Shown: piece by piece, positions 1-7,250 of the stretch
Layout: every line of letters begins with the position of its first letter
Position numbering within the stretch: the first letter of the stretch is position 1
Assembly: GCA_934373455.1 (NCBI GenBank)
Contig: CAKRON010000099.1
Coordinates: 1 to 9,360, forward strand
Origin: an uncultured Marvinbryantia sp.
GTDB lineage: Bacteria > Bacillota > Clostridia > Lachnospirales > Lachnospiraceae
Reading direction: 5' to 3'
Length of the DNA: 9,360 bases
The notes under the pieces: generated by a model
Database searches by the model: none
The model's input: only the letters and a program-made list of their open reading frames with translations
Told to the model about the DNA's origin: nothing
Position numbers and translations under genes: made by a program

Positions 1-1556
1 CCGTAGAATTAGGACCTGGTCTGATTGCCAGCATCTATGATGGTATTCAGAGACCGCTGGATGATATCATGAAAGTGACCGGAAGTAACAACCTGGTTCG
101 TGGAGTAGAAGTACCGGCATTAAAACGTGATAAAAAATGGAAATTTGTTCCGACAGCAAAAGTCGGAGATGAAGTATCCGGTGGTGATGTACTGGGTACT
201 GTACAGGAAACCATTATCGTAGAACAGAAGATCATGGTTCCTCCAACAACAAAAGGTAAAGTAAAAGAAATCAAAGAAGGCGAATTTACCGTAGACGAAA
301 CCATCTGTGTATTAGAGACAGCAGATGGCGACAAAGAACTGACCATGATGCAGAAATGGCCGGTACGTAAAGGACGTCCTTATAAGAAGAAACTGCATCC
401 GAATATGCCTCTGGTAACAGGACAGCGAGTTGTAGACTGTATGTTCCCAATTGCCAAAGGTGGTGTGGCAGCAGTACCGGGCCCATTCGGAAGTGGTAAG
501 ACAGTTATCCAGCATCAGCTGGCAAAATGGGCAGAAGCAGATATCGTGGTTTATATCGGATGCGGCGAACGTGGAAATGAGATGACTGACGTTCTGAACG
601 AGTTCCCGGAACTGAAAGACCCGAAAACCGGTGAATCCCTGATGGAAAGAACCGTGCTGATTGCCAACACATCTGATATGCCGGTTGCAGCGCGAGAAGC
701 ATCTATTTATACAGGTATTACAATTGCAGAATATTTCCGCGATATGGGTTATTCCGTAGCGCTGATGGCAGACTCCACATCCCGTTGGGCAGAAGCACTT
801 CGAGAAATGTCAGGACGTCTGGAAGAAATGCCGGGTGAAGAAGGTTATCCGGCATACCTGGGAAGCCGTCTGGCTCAGTTCTATGAAAGAGCCGGTCATG
901 TTATTACCCTGGGAAGTGAAGGAAGAGAAGGTGCATTAAGTGCCATTGGTGCGGTATCTCCTCCAGGTGGAGATATTTCCGAGCCGGTATCTCAGGCAAC
1001 ACTGCGTATCGTAAAGGTATTCTGGGGACTGGATTCCGCATTGGCGTATAAACGTCATTTCCCGGCTATCAACTGGCTGACCAGTTATTCTCTGTATCTG
1101 GATGATATGGGACCATGGTTCAACGAACATGTGGCACCGGATTGGATGAAGCTTCGTCAGGATATGATGAGCCTTCTTCAGGATGAAGCAGAACTGGATG
1201 AAATCGTAAAGATGGTAGGTATGGATGCGTTGTCACCGACAGACCGTTTGAAGATGGAAGCAGCAAGATCTATCCGTGAAGACTTCCTGCATCAGAACTC
1301 TTTCCATGAAGTAGATACCTATACATCTCTGAATAAGCAGCATAATATGATGAAACTGGTTATGGCTTTCTATAATGAGAGTCAGGAAGCACTGAACTCT
1401 GGTGCATCCATCAATGATATTCTGAAAATGAATGTTCGTGAAAGAATCGGTCGTTACAAATATACGCTGGAAGCAGATGTAGATACAGAATACGACAAGA
1501 TTTATAAAGAACTTGCAATAGAGATTGCGAACATTTGCGGAAAGGAGGACCAGTAG
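1..1556 (+). CDS. ntpA: V-type ATP synthase/ATPase catalytic subunit A (5' partial)
   Basis: This is the catalytic nucleotide-binding subunit of the cytoplasmic V1 sector of an A/V-type ATPase, which couples ATP turnover to H+ or Na+ movement through the membrane ring. The reading frame is open from base 3, well before the first in-window ATG at 69, and already encodes family sequence ([20 protein letters not shown]), so the gene starts upstream. About 517 codons are visible against roughly 580-590 for the family, so around 70 N-terminal residues are missing. The P-loop GPFGSGKT is at 480-503, the catalytic-Glu motif GERGNE at 564-581, and the [13 protein letters not shown] segment follows. 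The stop is 1 nt before the subunit B start, with the B ribosome binding site inside the A coding end, indicating translational coupling. The gene could equally be named atpA or vatA. The coupling ion cannot be read from this subunit. Confidence 0.97.
   Translation, partial: VELGPGLIASIYDGIQRPLDDIMKVTGSNNLVRGVEVPALKRDKKWKFVPTAKVGDEVSGGDVLGTVQETIIVEQKIMVPPTTKGKVKEIKEGEFTVDETICVLETADGDKELTMMQKWPVRKGRPYKKKLHPNMPLVTGQRVVDCMFPIAKGGVAAVPGPFGSGKTVIQHQLAKWAEADIVVYIGCGERGNEMTDVLNEFPELKDPKTGESLMERTVLIANTSDMPVAAREASIYTGITIAEYFRDMGYSVALMADSTSRWAEALREMSGRLEEMPGEEGYPAYLGSRLAQFYERAGHVITLGSEGREGALSAIGAVSPPGGDISEPVSQATLRIVKVFWGLDSALAYKRHFPAINWLTSYSLYLDDMGPWFNEHVAPDWMKLRQDMMSLLQDEAELDEIVKMVGMDALSPTDRLKMEAARSIREDFLHQNSFHEVDTYTSLNKQHNMMKLVMAFYNESQEALNSGASINDILKMNVRERIGRYKYTLEADVDTEYDKIYKELAIEIANICGKEDQ
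1541..1550 (+). promoter_or_regulatory. Ribosome binding site of subunit B
   Basis: AAAGGAGGAC lies in the last codons of subunit A, 7-8 nt before the ATG at 1558. It decides the subunit B start at 1558 over an in-frame upstream start at 1525, which would lie inside the A coding region and has no such site. Confidence 0.85.
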
Positions 1557-1557
1557 A

Positions 1558-2931
1558 ATGCCAAAAGAGTATAGAACCATACAGGAAGTAGCAGGTCCTT
1601 TGATGTTGGTACAGGGTGTAGAAGACGTAGCATATGATGAACTGGGTGAAATCGAACTTGCCAATGGAGAAACCAGACGATGCAAGGTTCTGGAAATTAA
1701 CGGCAGCGATGCGCTGGTTCAGTTGTATGAAAGTTCCACAGGTATTAACTTATCAAACAGTAAAGTACGTTTCCTGGGACGAAGCATGGAACTGGGAGTA
1801 TCCGGTGATATGCTGGGTCGAGTATTTGACGGTGTAGGACGCCCAATCGATGACGGCCCTGAGATTCTTCCGGAAGAACGCCGTGATATCAATGGTCTTG
1901 CCATGAACCCGGCAGCAAGAAGTTATCCTCAGGAATTTATCCAGACAGGTATTTCAGCAATTGACGGTCTGAATACACTGGTTCGTGGACAGAAGCTGCC
2001 GATTTTCTCAGCATCAGGTCTTCCTCATGCACAGCTGGCAGCACAGATTGCGAGACAGGCAAAGGTTCGTGGTAAAGATGAACAGTTCGCCGTTGTATTT
2101 GCAGCAATGGGTATTACATTCGAAGAATCCAACTTCTTCGTAGAAAGTTTTAAAGAAACAGGAGCTATCGATCGTACCGTTATGTTCGTAAACCTGGCAA
2201 ATGACCCGGCAGTAGAACGTATCGCTACACCTCGTATGGCACTGACTGCAGCAGAGTTCCTTGCATTTGAAAAAGGAATGCATGTCCTTGTTATCCTGAC
2301 AGATATTACCAACTATGCAGATGCCCTTCGAGAAGTATCTGCAGCACGTAAGGAAGTACCTGGACGTCGTGGATATCCTGGATACATGTACACTGACCTT
2401 GCAACTCTGTATGAAAGAGCAGGACGTCAGGTAGGAAAAGAAGGAAGTATTACAATGATTCCGATTCTGACCATGCCGGAAGATGATAAAACCCATCCAA
2501 TTCCTGACCTTACAGGATACATCACAGAAGGACAGGTTATCTTAAGCCGTGATCTTTACAGAAGAGGTGTTACACCGCCAATCGATGTACTGCCGTCCCT
2601 GTCACGTCTGAAAGATAAAGGTATCGGTGAAGGAAAGACGCGTGCCGATCATGCCAACACCATGAACCAGCTGTTTGCAGCTTACTCCCGTGGTAAAGAT
2701 GCAAAAGAACTGATGGTTATTCTTGGTGAAGCAGCGCTGTCTGACATCGACCTGATTTATGCTAAATTTGCAGATGCATTTGAAAAAGAATATGTGTCTC
2801 AGGGATATGATGCCAACCGTGATATCGAAGAAACTCTGGATATCGGATGGAAATTGCTTTCCATTCTTCCAAGAAGCGAGCTGAAACGTATCGATGATAA
2901 GTTCCTCGATATGTACTATGGCAAACAGTAA
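1558..2931 (+). CDS. ntpB: V-type ATP synthase/ATPase non-catalytic subunit B
   Basis: This regulatory, non-catalytic subunit alternates with subunit A in the A3B3 head of the V1 sector. The product is 457 residues, the usual size of the family. It opens with [20 protein letters not shown], the typical N-terminal beta-barrel. At the position of the Walker A loop it carries SASGLPHAQ (residues 151-159) instead of a functional GxxGxGKT, which is the hallmark of B against A subunits. Later segments such as [35 protein letters not shown] (about 259-293; conserved arginine-rich region) and the [18 protein letters not shown] segment also fit. The start is the ATG at 1558, set by a strong ribosome binding site at 1541-1550. 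Subunit D follows after 34 nt, so the A-B-D order of Firmicute ntp operons is kept. Confidence 0.97.
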   Translation: MPKEYRTIQEVAGPLMLVQGVEDVAYDELGEIELANGETRRCKVLEINGSDALVQLYESSTGINLSNSKVRFLGRSMELGVSGDMLGRVFDGVGRPIDDGPEILPEERRDINGLAMNPAARSYPQEFIQTGISAIDGLNTLVRGQKLPIFSASGLPHAQLAAQIARQAKVRGKDEQFAVVFAAMGITFEESNFFVESFKETGAIDRTVMFVNLANDPAVERIATPRMALTAAEFLAFEKGMHVLVILTDITNYADALREVSAARKEVPGRRGYPGYMYTDLATLYERAGRQVGKEGSITMIPILTMPEDDKTHPIPDLTGYITEGQVILSRDLYRRGVTPPIDVLPSLSRLKDKGIGEGKTRADHANTMNQLFAAYSRGKDAKELMVILGEAALSDIDLIYAKFADAFEKEYVSQGYDANRDIEETLDIGWKLLSILPRSELKRIDDKFLDMYYGKQ

Positions 2932-2965
2932 AGCGTAGAAAACTTGGAAGGAAGGTGAATGCAAA

Positions 2966-3649
2966 GTGGCATCTACACAGGTAAATCCTACCCGTATGGA
3001 GCTGACCAGACAAAAGAATAAGCTGAAAACAGCGGTTCGCGGTCATAAGCTTCTGAAGGATAAACGAGATGAATTGATGAGACAGTTCCTGGATCTGGTT
3101 CGTGAGAATATGGAACTGCGTCTGAAAGTAGAGGCCGGTATTCGTTCTGCAAACACCAATTTTGTCATCGCAAAAGCAGGAATGTCAGAACCGACATTGA
3201 AGACTGCGCTGATGACACCAAAACAGGAAGTATATCTGGAAGTAGATAAAAAGAATGTTATGAGTGTGGATATCCCGGTACTGGAATGCAAAACCAGAAC
3301 GGCAGACGCCAATGACATTTATTCTTATGGTTTTGCTTTTACATCCAGTGACCTGGATGGTGCGGTGAAATCCCTGGCAGATGTTCTGCCGGATATGCTG
3401 AAACTTGCAGAGAGTGAGAAAGCCTGCCAGCTGATGTCAGCAGAGATTGAGAAAACCAGACGACGTGTAAACGCTCTGGAACACGTTATTATTCCGGAAG
3501 CTCAGGAAAATATTAAATATATTTCTATGAAACTAGGTGAAAATGAACGTTCTTCTCAGATCCGTCTGATGAAAGTAAAAGACATGATGTTGGAAGAAAC
3601 CCATCATTATAAAGAAAAAGCTCACGAAAGAGCAATGGAGAATTCCTAA
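2966..3649 (+). CDS. ntpD: V-type ATP synthase/ATPase subunit D (central stalk)
   Basis: Subunit D is the coiled-coil rotor shaft that passes rotation from the A3B3 head to the membrane ring. The product is 227 residues. Its N-terminus VNPTRMELTRQKNKLKTAVR and following long helix, and a second long helix near the C-terminus (about 145-195, with TRRRVNALEHVIIPEAQENI), form the antiparallel coiled coil of the family. The central segment is more variable. I choose a GTG start at 2966 because GGAAGGTG at 2950-2957 sits 8 nt upstream and the codons from GTG give the expected MASTQVNPTRMELT beginning. An ATG at 2959 is out of frame, and the in-frame ATG at 2996 would remove the conserved VNPTR. 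The gene is the last of the operon and is followed by a terminator. Confidence 0.95.
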   Translation: MASTQVNPTRMELTRQKNKLKTAVRGHKLLKDKRDELMRQFLDLVRENMELRLKVEAGIRSANTNFVIAKAGMSEPTLKTALMTPKQEVYLEVDKKNVMSVDIPVLECKTRTADANDIYSYGFAFTSSDLDGAVKSLADVLPDMLKLAESEKACQLMSAEIEKTRRRVNALEHVIIPEAQENIKYISMKLGENERSSQIRLMKVKDMMLEETHHYKEKAHERAMENS

Positions 3650-3660
3650 AAAAAGAACTA

Positions 3661-3704
3661 AAAAAAGACAGTATCTGTGCAAAGTGCAGAAACTGTCTTT
3701 TTTT
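3661..3704 (+). terminator. Intrinsic terminator of the V-ATPase operon
   Basis: GACAGT (3667-3672) pairs with ACTGTC (3692-3697). The stem is extended inside by TCTG/CAGA plus weaker pairs around an AAA loop, and outside by AAAAAA against the T run at 3698-3704. The A tract, stem and seven-T tract make a terminator that could work in both directions, starting 12 nt after the ntpD stop. Confidence 0.93.
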
Positions 3705-3728
3705 GTATATATCAGGGCGAATGTCCAC

Positions 3729-3757
3729 TTGTAATTGAAAAAAAAGCAATATATAAT
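3729..3757 (+). promoter_or_regulatory. Sigma-A promoter of the LCP gene pair
   Basis: TTGTAA at 3729-3734 and a perfect TATAAT at 3752-3757 are separated by 17 bp. The transcript would begin near 3763-3765, about 28 nt before the ATG at 3792. This placement excludes the upstream TTG (3735) as a start codon. Confidence 0.75.
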
Positions 3758-3791
3758 ACAAAAGATATTGAAAAAGCAGAGGGATGGGCAT

Positions 3792-4958
3792 ATGAAGAAG
3801 GGACATTTGGTAAGAAACATAATTCTGACACTGATCCTGCTGATTGTTATTGTGCTTGGAGTCGGTTACTGGATATTTAAGACACAATTTTACGATCAGA
3901 CAAATTATGTGGAAAAAGGCACTTATGGAACAAGCGGATTTTCTGCCGAAGATATGATTTCGGCAGGCGCAGTGGCAGAACAGACGGCAAGGAAGACAAC
4001 TGGAAGTGAAGAAGGCGAAACAGATACAGAAGAATCAGAAGCGACGCTTACCTCAGAAGCAGAGTCAGAATTGATTGCGCAGCAGCAGGAAGCGATACTG
4101 AACACGGCAGATCAAATGTTTCAGACAAAAAATACTTACAATATATTATTGCTCGGTGTGGACAGAAGAGACCAGTCCTGGAATGGAAATTCAGATGTGG
4201 TAATGCTTGTAACCGTTAATATGGAAAAACAGAAGATCTATATGACATCATTTTTGCGAGATCTCTATGTGAATATTTCCGGAATTGGAGTGCGTAAATT
4301 AAATGCAGCCTCTGCCAACGGAGGACCGGAACTGGCGGTACAGACTTTAGAGGAGAACTATCAGGTTCAGATTGATAATTATGCCATGGTAGATTTTAAT
4401 GCTATGATCGATGTGATTGATGCCTTGGGAGGAATTGATCTGGAAATTGATGAGGCAGAGCGTGTGACAGCAAATGATTATATCACTTGTATGTGTCAGG
4501 ATAATGAAGAGGATCCGAAACCACACTATATCAAAGAGGCTGGGTTTGTACATTTAAGTGGTTACCAGGCAGTGGGATATGCAAGAAACCGTTACACAGG
4601 AAAAGGCAGCGATTTCCGAAGGACACAGAGACAGAGAAATGTCATGACTGCAATTCTGAAAAAGGTGCAAAGTGGAAGCTATGATTCGCTCACGGATGTG
4701 GTGAAGAGTATTATGCCATATATTACCCATGATATTACGCAGATGGAAATGATTGGTATTTTGATGAAATTGAACACCTGGATTGGATATGATACAGTGG
4801 AACAGCATATCCCATATGATAATGAATATTACGTAGAGAATGAGATTCTGATACCGAAGGATATGTCAGATACGATTACAAAGCTAAATGGTCTCCTGTA
4901 CGGAGATTTAGAAATAAATGAAACAGAAAGTGAAACAGAAACAACAACGGAAGCGTAA
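3792..4958 (+). CDS. LCP-family (LytR-CpsA-Psr) cell-wall polymer ligase, first paralog
   Basis: LCP enzymes transfer anionic glycopolymers (teichoic acids, capsule) from undecaprenyl-phosphate carriers to peptidoglycan on the outside of the membrane. The 388-residue product has a short basic cytoplasmic end, one signal-anchor helix (about 9-30), an acidic Ser/Thr/Glu-rich linker (about 65-110) and the LCP domain (about 119-300). Visible family residues are Asp124 in LLLGVDRRD, Arg156 in FLRDL, Arg265 and Arg267 in ARNRYTG, and the SDFRRTQRQR motif (273-282), where the usual Gly of DFGR is Arg276. The C-terminus ends in a short acidic tail of ET/ES dipeptides. The start at 3792 is chosen because AGAGGGA (3778-3784) precedes it by 7 nt and it lies behind the promoter. 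It forms an operon with its paralog 19 nt downstream. The polymer attached cannot be read from the sequence. Confidence 0.93.
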   Translation: MKKGHLVRNIILTLILLIVIVLGVGYWIFKTQFYDQTNYVEKGTYGTSGFSAEDMISAGAVAEQTARKTTGSEEGETDTEESEATLTSEAESELIAQQQEAILNTADQMFQTKNTYNILLLGVDRRDQSWNGNSDVVMLVTVNMEKQKIYMTSFLRDLYVNISGIGVRKLNAASANGGPELAVQTLEENYQVQIDNYAMVDFNAMIDVIDALGGIDLEIDEAERVTANDYITCMCQDNEEDPKPHYIKEAGFVHLSGYQAVGYARNRYTGKGSDFRRTQRQRNVMTAILKKVQSGSYDSLTDVVKSIMPYITHDITQMEMIGILMKLNTWIGYDTVEQHIPYDNEYYVENEILIPKDMSDTITKLNGLLYGDLEINETESETETTTEA

Positions 4959-4977
4959 TATTTTGTGAGGTTTGAAA

Positions 4978-6195
4978 ATGGAAAAAAAGAATAGAAAAGG
5001 AAAAAAGAAAAAAATTGTCGGAATGATCTGTCTGGTATTGATTGTTGTATTTGCAGGCACACTTGTTTCTGCATACAGTATGTTCAAAAGTAGATTTTAT
5101 GATAAATCGAATTATGTAAAAAAGGGAACATATGTGGCAGCGACAGCAAAACCACATACCGTATCATCAGTTTCTCAGAAGAAATATGCTGTGGCACTTT
5201 CGGGTAAGACACTGGAGACGGAAGAAAGAAAAGCGTCAGTAACGGCGACTGCAGCGTCCTCGAAAAAATCTTCTGTGCAAAAGACAGACGAGGATGAACA
5301 AAGTGGAATTCTGGAGCAGATGGCAAAACAGTTTTTTTCTAAGAAAGATACCTACAATATTCTGCTTCTTGGTGTAGACCGAAGAGATCAGTCATGGAAC
5401 GGAAATTCTGATGTCGTGCTTCTTGTAACAGTGAATAAAGAAAAAAGAACCGTATATCTTACCTCATTTTTAAGAGATTTGTATGCAGACATTCCGGGAA
5501 TCGGAGTGCGAAAGTTAAATGCAGCCTGTGCAAATGGCGGTCCGGAGCTGACGGTCGAGACGCTGGAAGAAAATTATAATGTTGAGATAGACAATTATGC
5601 CATGGTAGACTTTAATGCCATGATCGATGTGATAGATGCACTGGGAGGTGTCGATCTGGAAATCGACGAAGATGAACGTGTGACAGCAAATGACTATATT
5701 ACCTGTATGTGTGAAGATAATGGAGATGATCCGGAAAAATATCACATAAAAAAAGCAGGACTGGTTCATCTGAACGGTTATCAAGCAGTCGGTTATGCAA
5801 GAAATCGTTACACCGGAAAAGGAAGCGATTTTGGACGTACACAGCGTCAGAGAAATGTGCTGAATGCGATTGCGGAAAAAGGAAAAGAAGGCGATTATGA
5901 ATCCCTTTCAGATACAATAGAAAGTGTAATGCCATATATTACTCATGATATTACAGAGATTGAGATGATCGGACTGATGATGCAGGTGGGAACCTGGCTG
6001 GATTATGATATTCAGGAACAACACATTCCATATGACGGAGAATACACGTCTCAGAATGAAATTCTGGTACCAACCGATATGGATGCAACAGTAGAAAAAC
6101 TGACATCCATTCTGTATGGGGATGGAGAAATAGAGACAGAGACAGAAACCGAAACAGAAACAGAAACCGAGACGGAGACCGAAGCGGTGCGGTAA
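4978..6195 (+). CDS. LCP-family (LytR-CpsA-Psr) cell-wall polymer ligase, second paralog
   Basis: This paralog of the preceding gene has the same predicted role in attaching lipid-linked glycopolymers to peptidoglycan. The 405-residue product has a very lysine-rich cytoplasmic end (1-18), one signal-anchor helix (about 19-38), a Ser/Ala/Lys-rich linker unlike that of the first copy, and the LCP domain (about 129-310). Visible family residues are Asp134 (LLLGVDRRD), Arg166 (FLRDL), Arg275 and Arg277 (ARNRYTG) and a canonical SDFGRTQRQR with Gly286-Arg287. By hand count, 104 of 120 residues match the first copy over the block YNILLLG to ITCMC. The ATG at 4978 is preferred over a TTG at 4972, because GTGAGG at 4965-4970 is 7 nt before the ATG. 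The protein ends in eight Glu-Thr dipeptides. A terminator follows. Confidence 0.93.
   Translation: MEKKNRKGKKKKIVGMICLVLIVVFAGTLVSAYSMFKSRFYDKSNYVKKGTYVAATAKPHTVSSVSQKKYAVALSGKTLETEERKASVTATAASSKKSSVQKTDEDEQSGILEQMAKQFFSKKDTYNILLLGVDRRDQSWNGNSDVVLLVTVNKEKRTVYLTSFLRDLYADIPGIGVRKLNAACANGGPELTVETLEENYNVEIDNYAMVDFNAMIDVIDALGGVDLEIDEDERVTANDYITCMCEDNGDDPEKYHIKKAGLVHLNGYQAVGYARNRYTGKGSDFGRTQRQRNVLNAIAEKGKEGDYESLSDTIESVMPYITHDITEIEMIGLMMQVGTWLDYDIQEQHIPYDGEYTSQNEILVPTDMDATVEKLTSILYGDGEIETETETETETETETETEAVR
6133..6180 (+). repeat. Eight Glu-Thr codon pairs (GARACN hexamer repeat) in the LCP tail
   Basis: Eight consecutive GAR-ACN hexamers encode (ET)8 just before the stop of the second LCP gene. 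Third positions vary (GAG/GAA, ACA/ACC/ACG), so the array is not a perfect microsatellite, although its hexamer period keeps the frame if it slips. The first LCP gene ends in a shorter, less regular version of the same acidic tail. Confidence 0.9.
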
Positions 6196-6218
6196 AATAG
6201 GACTAAAATAAACCAATC

Positions 6219-6267
6219 AAAGCTTCTTTTGGAAAGGCAGAAACGCCAGACTGAGAGAAGCTTTTTT
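6219..6267 (+). terminator. Intrinsic terminator of the LCP gene pair
   Basis: AAAGCTTCT (6219-6227) pairs perfectly with AGAAGCTTT (6256-6264) and runs into a six-T tract (6262-6267). The 28-nt loop holds a second small hairpin, GGC (6236-6238) with GCC (6245-6247). It begins 23 nt after the stop codon. Confidence 0.9.
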
Positions 6268-6291
6268 GTGTCTTGAAAACTATTCTTAATG

Positions 6292-6313
6292 ACATAAAAA
6301 TAAAACTTTATGT
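6292..6313 (+). repeat. Inverted repeat upstream of the membrane-protein promoter
   Basis: ACATAAA (6292-6298) and TTTATGT (6307-6313) form a perfect 7-bp inverted repeat with an 8-nt spacer, ending 9 nt before the -35 box. It could be an operator, for example for the XRE regulator of the same operon, or simply AT-rich upstream-element DNA. Confidence 0.4.
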
Positions 6314-6322
6314 AATATATAC

Positions 6323-6351
6323 TTGACAAAAAGCTATTACAGGAATACAAT
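6323..6351 (+). promoter_or_regulatory. Near-consensus sigma-A promoter of the membrane protein / XRE operon
   Basis: A perfect TTGACA (6323-6328) and TACAAT (6346-6351) are separated by 17 bp. Transcription would start near 6358, giving a leader of about 40 nt before the ATG at 6400. A promoter this strong suggests that a repressor normally controls it. Confidence 0.85.
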
Positions 6352-6399
6352 GTTAGTATAAAAATTCAATATAAATACAAGATCAGGGAGGAATGAATT

Positions 6400-6918
6400 A
6401 TGAACGAACATTCAATTGGATTTGCAGCAGGTTTTATATTAGCAGTAGTCGCAGTGATGGTGATCAAACGTATCATGTACAGTAAGTCAGGCAAGCAGCC
6501 GGAGTATGATGAGATGCAGAAAGCTGCCCAGGGAATGGCGTATAAATATGGATTTTTCACAGCAATTGCAGCAGTGGCAGCGTGTGCCATATTAGATATT
6601 ATGGATATCCACCTGGTTGCAGATGAAGCCACATCTATGTTTCTGGTAATTTTCTTAAGTATAGGTGTATTTGCGGGATGCAGTATCTGGAAAGAAGCAT
6701 ATTTTGGTTTGCATGCAAATGCAAACAGATATATCAGATTTTTGATTGTTATAATTGCAATAAACCTGATACCGGGGGTTAAGAATTGGATGAATGGAAG
6801 TATGTTTACAGATGGAAAGCTAAATTACACTTGTATAAATCTCGGATGTGCGGTACTTTTAATTATCATGCTTATGATCATATTGATTAAGAAAAATCAG
6901 CAGCAGGAAGAAGAATAG
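6400..6918 (+). CDS. Five-helix membrane protein of unrecognised function, paired with an XRE regulator
   Basis: The function is not recognised. The 172-residue product has five likely membrane helices at about 6-24, 51-68, 79-97, 112-127 and 145-164, and a charged, Gln/Glu-rich C-terminal end. A cytoplasmic loop between helices 1 and 2 carries YDEMQ...AYKYGFF (36-53). In my memory this resembles small Firmicute membrane proteins with a YDERQ-type loop next to XRE regulators; the family name would need a Pfam search. GGGAGGAA (6387-6394) precedes the ATG by 5 nt and sets the start. The gene is first in an operon with the regulator 12 nt downstream. This layout suggests that the membrane protein either modulates the regulator or is its target, which is inference only. 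Confidence 0.8.
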   Translation: MNEHSIGFAAGFILAVVAVMVIKRIMYSKSGKQPEYDEMQKAAQGMAYKYGFFTAIAAVAACAILDIMDIHLVADEATSMFLVIFLSIGVFAGCSIWKEAYFGLHANANRYIRFLIVIIAINLIPGVKNWMNGSMFTDGKLNYTCINLGCAVLLIIMLMIILIKKNQQQEEE

Positions 6919-6930
6919 GACGGTGCACAC

Positions 6931-7137
6931 ATGAAGAATCTGAGAATGAAAGCTGCCAGAGCAGCAAAAGATATGTCCCAGCAGCAGTTGGCAGATGTGG
7001 TCAATGTATCCAGACAGACCATTAATGCCATAGAAAAGGGAGATTATAATCCGACGATAAAGCTTTGCAGAGCCATATGCAGAGCTTTGGATAAGACTTT
7101 GGATGAATTGTTCTGGGAAGAGGATGGTCAGGAGTAA
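6931..7137 (+). CDS. Small XRE-family (Cro/CI-type HTH) transcriptional regulator
   Basis: The 68-residue product is a single-domain DNA-binding protein. The helix-turn-helix is clear: helix 2 at about 15-25 (SQQQLADVVNV), then the recognition helix SRQTINAIEKG (27-37), followed by DYNPTIKLCRAICRALDKTLDELF, the usual ending of this small YozG-like group. There is no sensor or dimerisation domain beyond the HTH, so any signal would have to come from another protein, plausibly the membrane protein encoded 12 nt upstream. The ribosome binding site is weak (AGGACGG at 6917-6923), which suggests translation coupled to the upstream gene. It may autoregulate the promoter at 6323-6351 through the inverted repeat at 6292-6313; this is inference. 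Confidence 0.92.
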   Translation: MKNLRMKAARAAKDMSQQQLADVVNVSRQTINAIEKGDYNPTIKLCRAICRALDKTLDELFWEEDGQE

Positions 7138-7150
7138 GAAACAAGAATAG

Positions 7151-7179
7151 TTGCAAAAAATAAAAAAAAATGTTAAAAC
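7151..7179 (+). promoter_or_regulatory. Possible weak promoter for metA, upstream of the leader hairpin
   Basis: TTGCAA (7151-7156) and TAAAAC (7174-7179) with an extended-10 TG at 7171-7172 are spaced 17 bp apart. Each box matches consensus at four of six positions. It would start transcription around 7186, at the foot of the hairpin that ends just before metA. The region is A-rich, so a chance match is possible. Confidence 0.35.
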
Positions 7180-7180
7180 T

Positions 7181-7233
7181 ATAGAAGTGTTGTATCTGAA
7201 AAATCAGCAGATATACCACTTCTATTATTTTTT
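7181..7233 (+). terminator. Terminator hairpin between the XRE gene and metA (possible metA attenuator)
   Basis: An 18-nt arm (7181-7198) pairs with 7208-7225, with only one G-U pair and one mismatch, around a 9-nt loop. The tract TATTTTTT (7226-7233) follows directly. As a terminator it ends the membrane-protein/XRE operon. It stops only 17 nt before the metA ATG, and the metA ribosome binding site starts at the next base, so a metA transcript must either begin in or read through this structure. Confidence 0.85.
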
Positions 7234-7250
7234 CAGGAGGAAAACAGATT

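Noticed and set aside
2014..2496. A 160-codon open frame on the - strand opposite subunit B.
   Set aside because: It lies fully antisense to a strongly conserved gene and its translation is Cys/Phe/His-rich in the way typical of shadow frames. Other long antisense frames, such as 1233-1685 and 5908-6216, are rejected for the same reason.
2996..3649. Later ATG start (2996) for subunit D.
   Set aside because: It would remove the conserved VNPTR segment, whereas the GTG at 2966 has a well placed ribosome binding site.
3735..3791. An upstream TTG start for the first LCP gene that would add 19 residues.
   Set aside because: It lies inside the promoter spacer, before the predicted transcript start, and has no ribosome binding site. 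The ATG at 3792 has both.
6121..6186. CRISPR-like or other interspersed repeat array.
   Set aside because: The repetition is an in-frame hexamer coding for Glu-Thr with no spacers. It is a low-complexity protein tail.
7138..7250. S-box (SAM) or T-box riboswitch before metA.
   Set aside because: The interval is too short and A-rich, and I see neither the T-box AGGGTGG-type sequence nor S-box core motifs. Only the single terminator-like hairpin is present.
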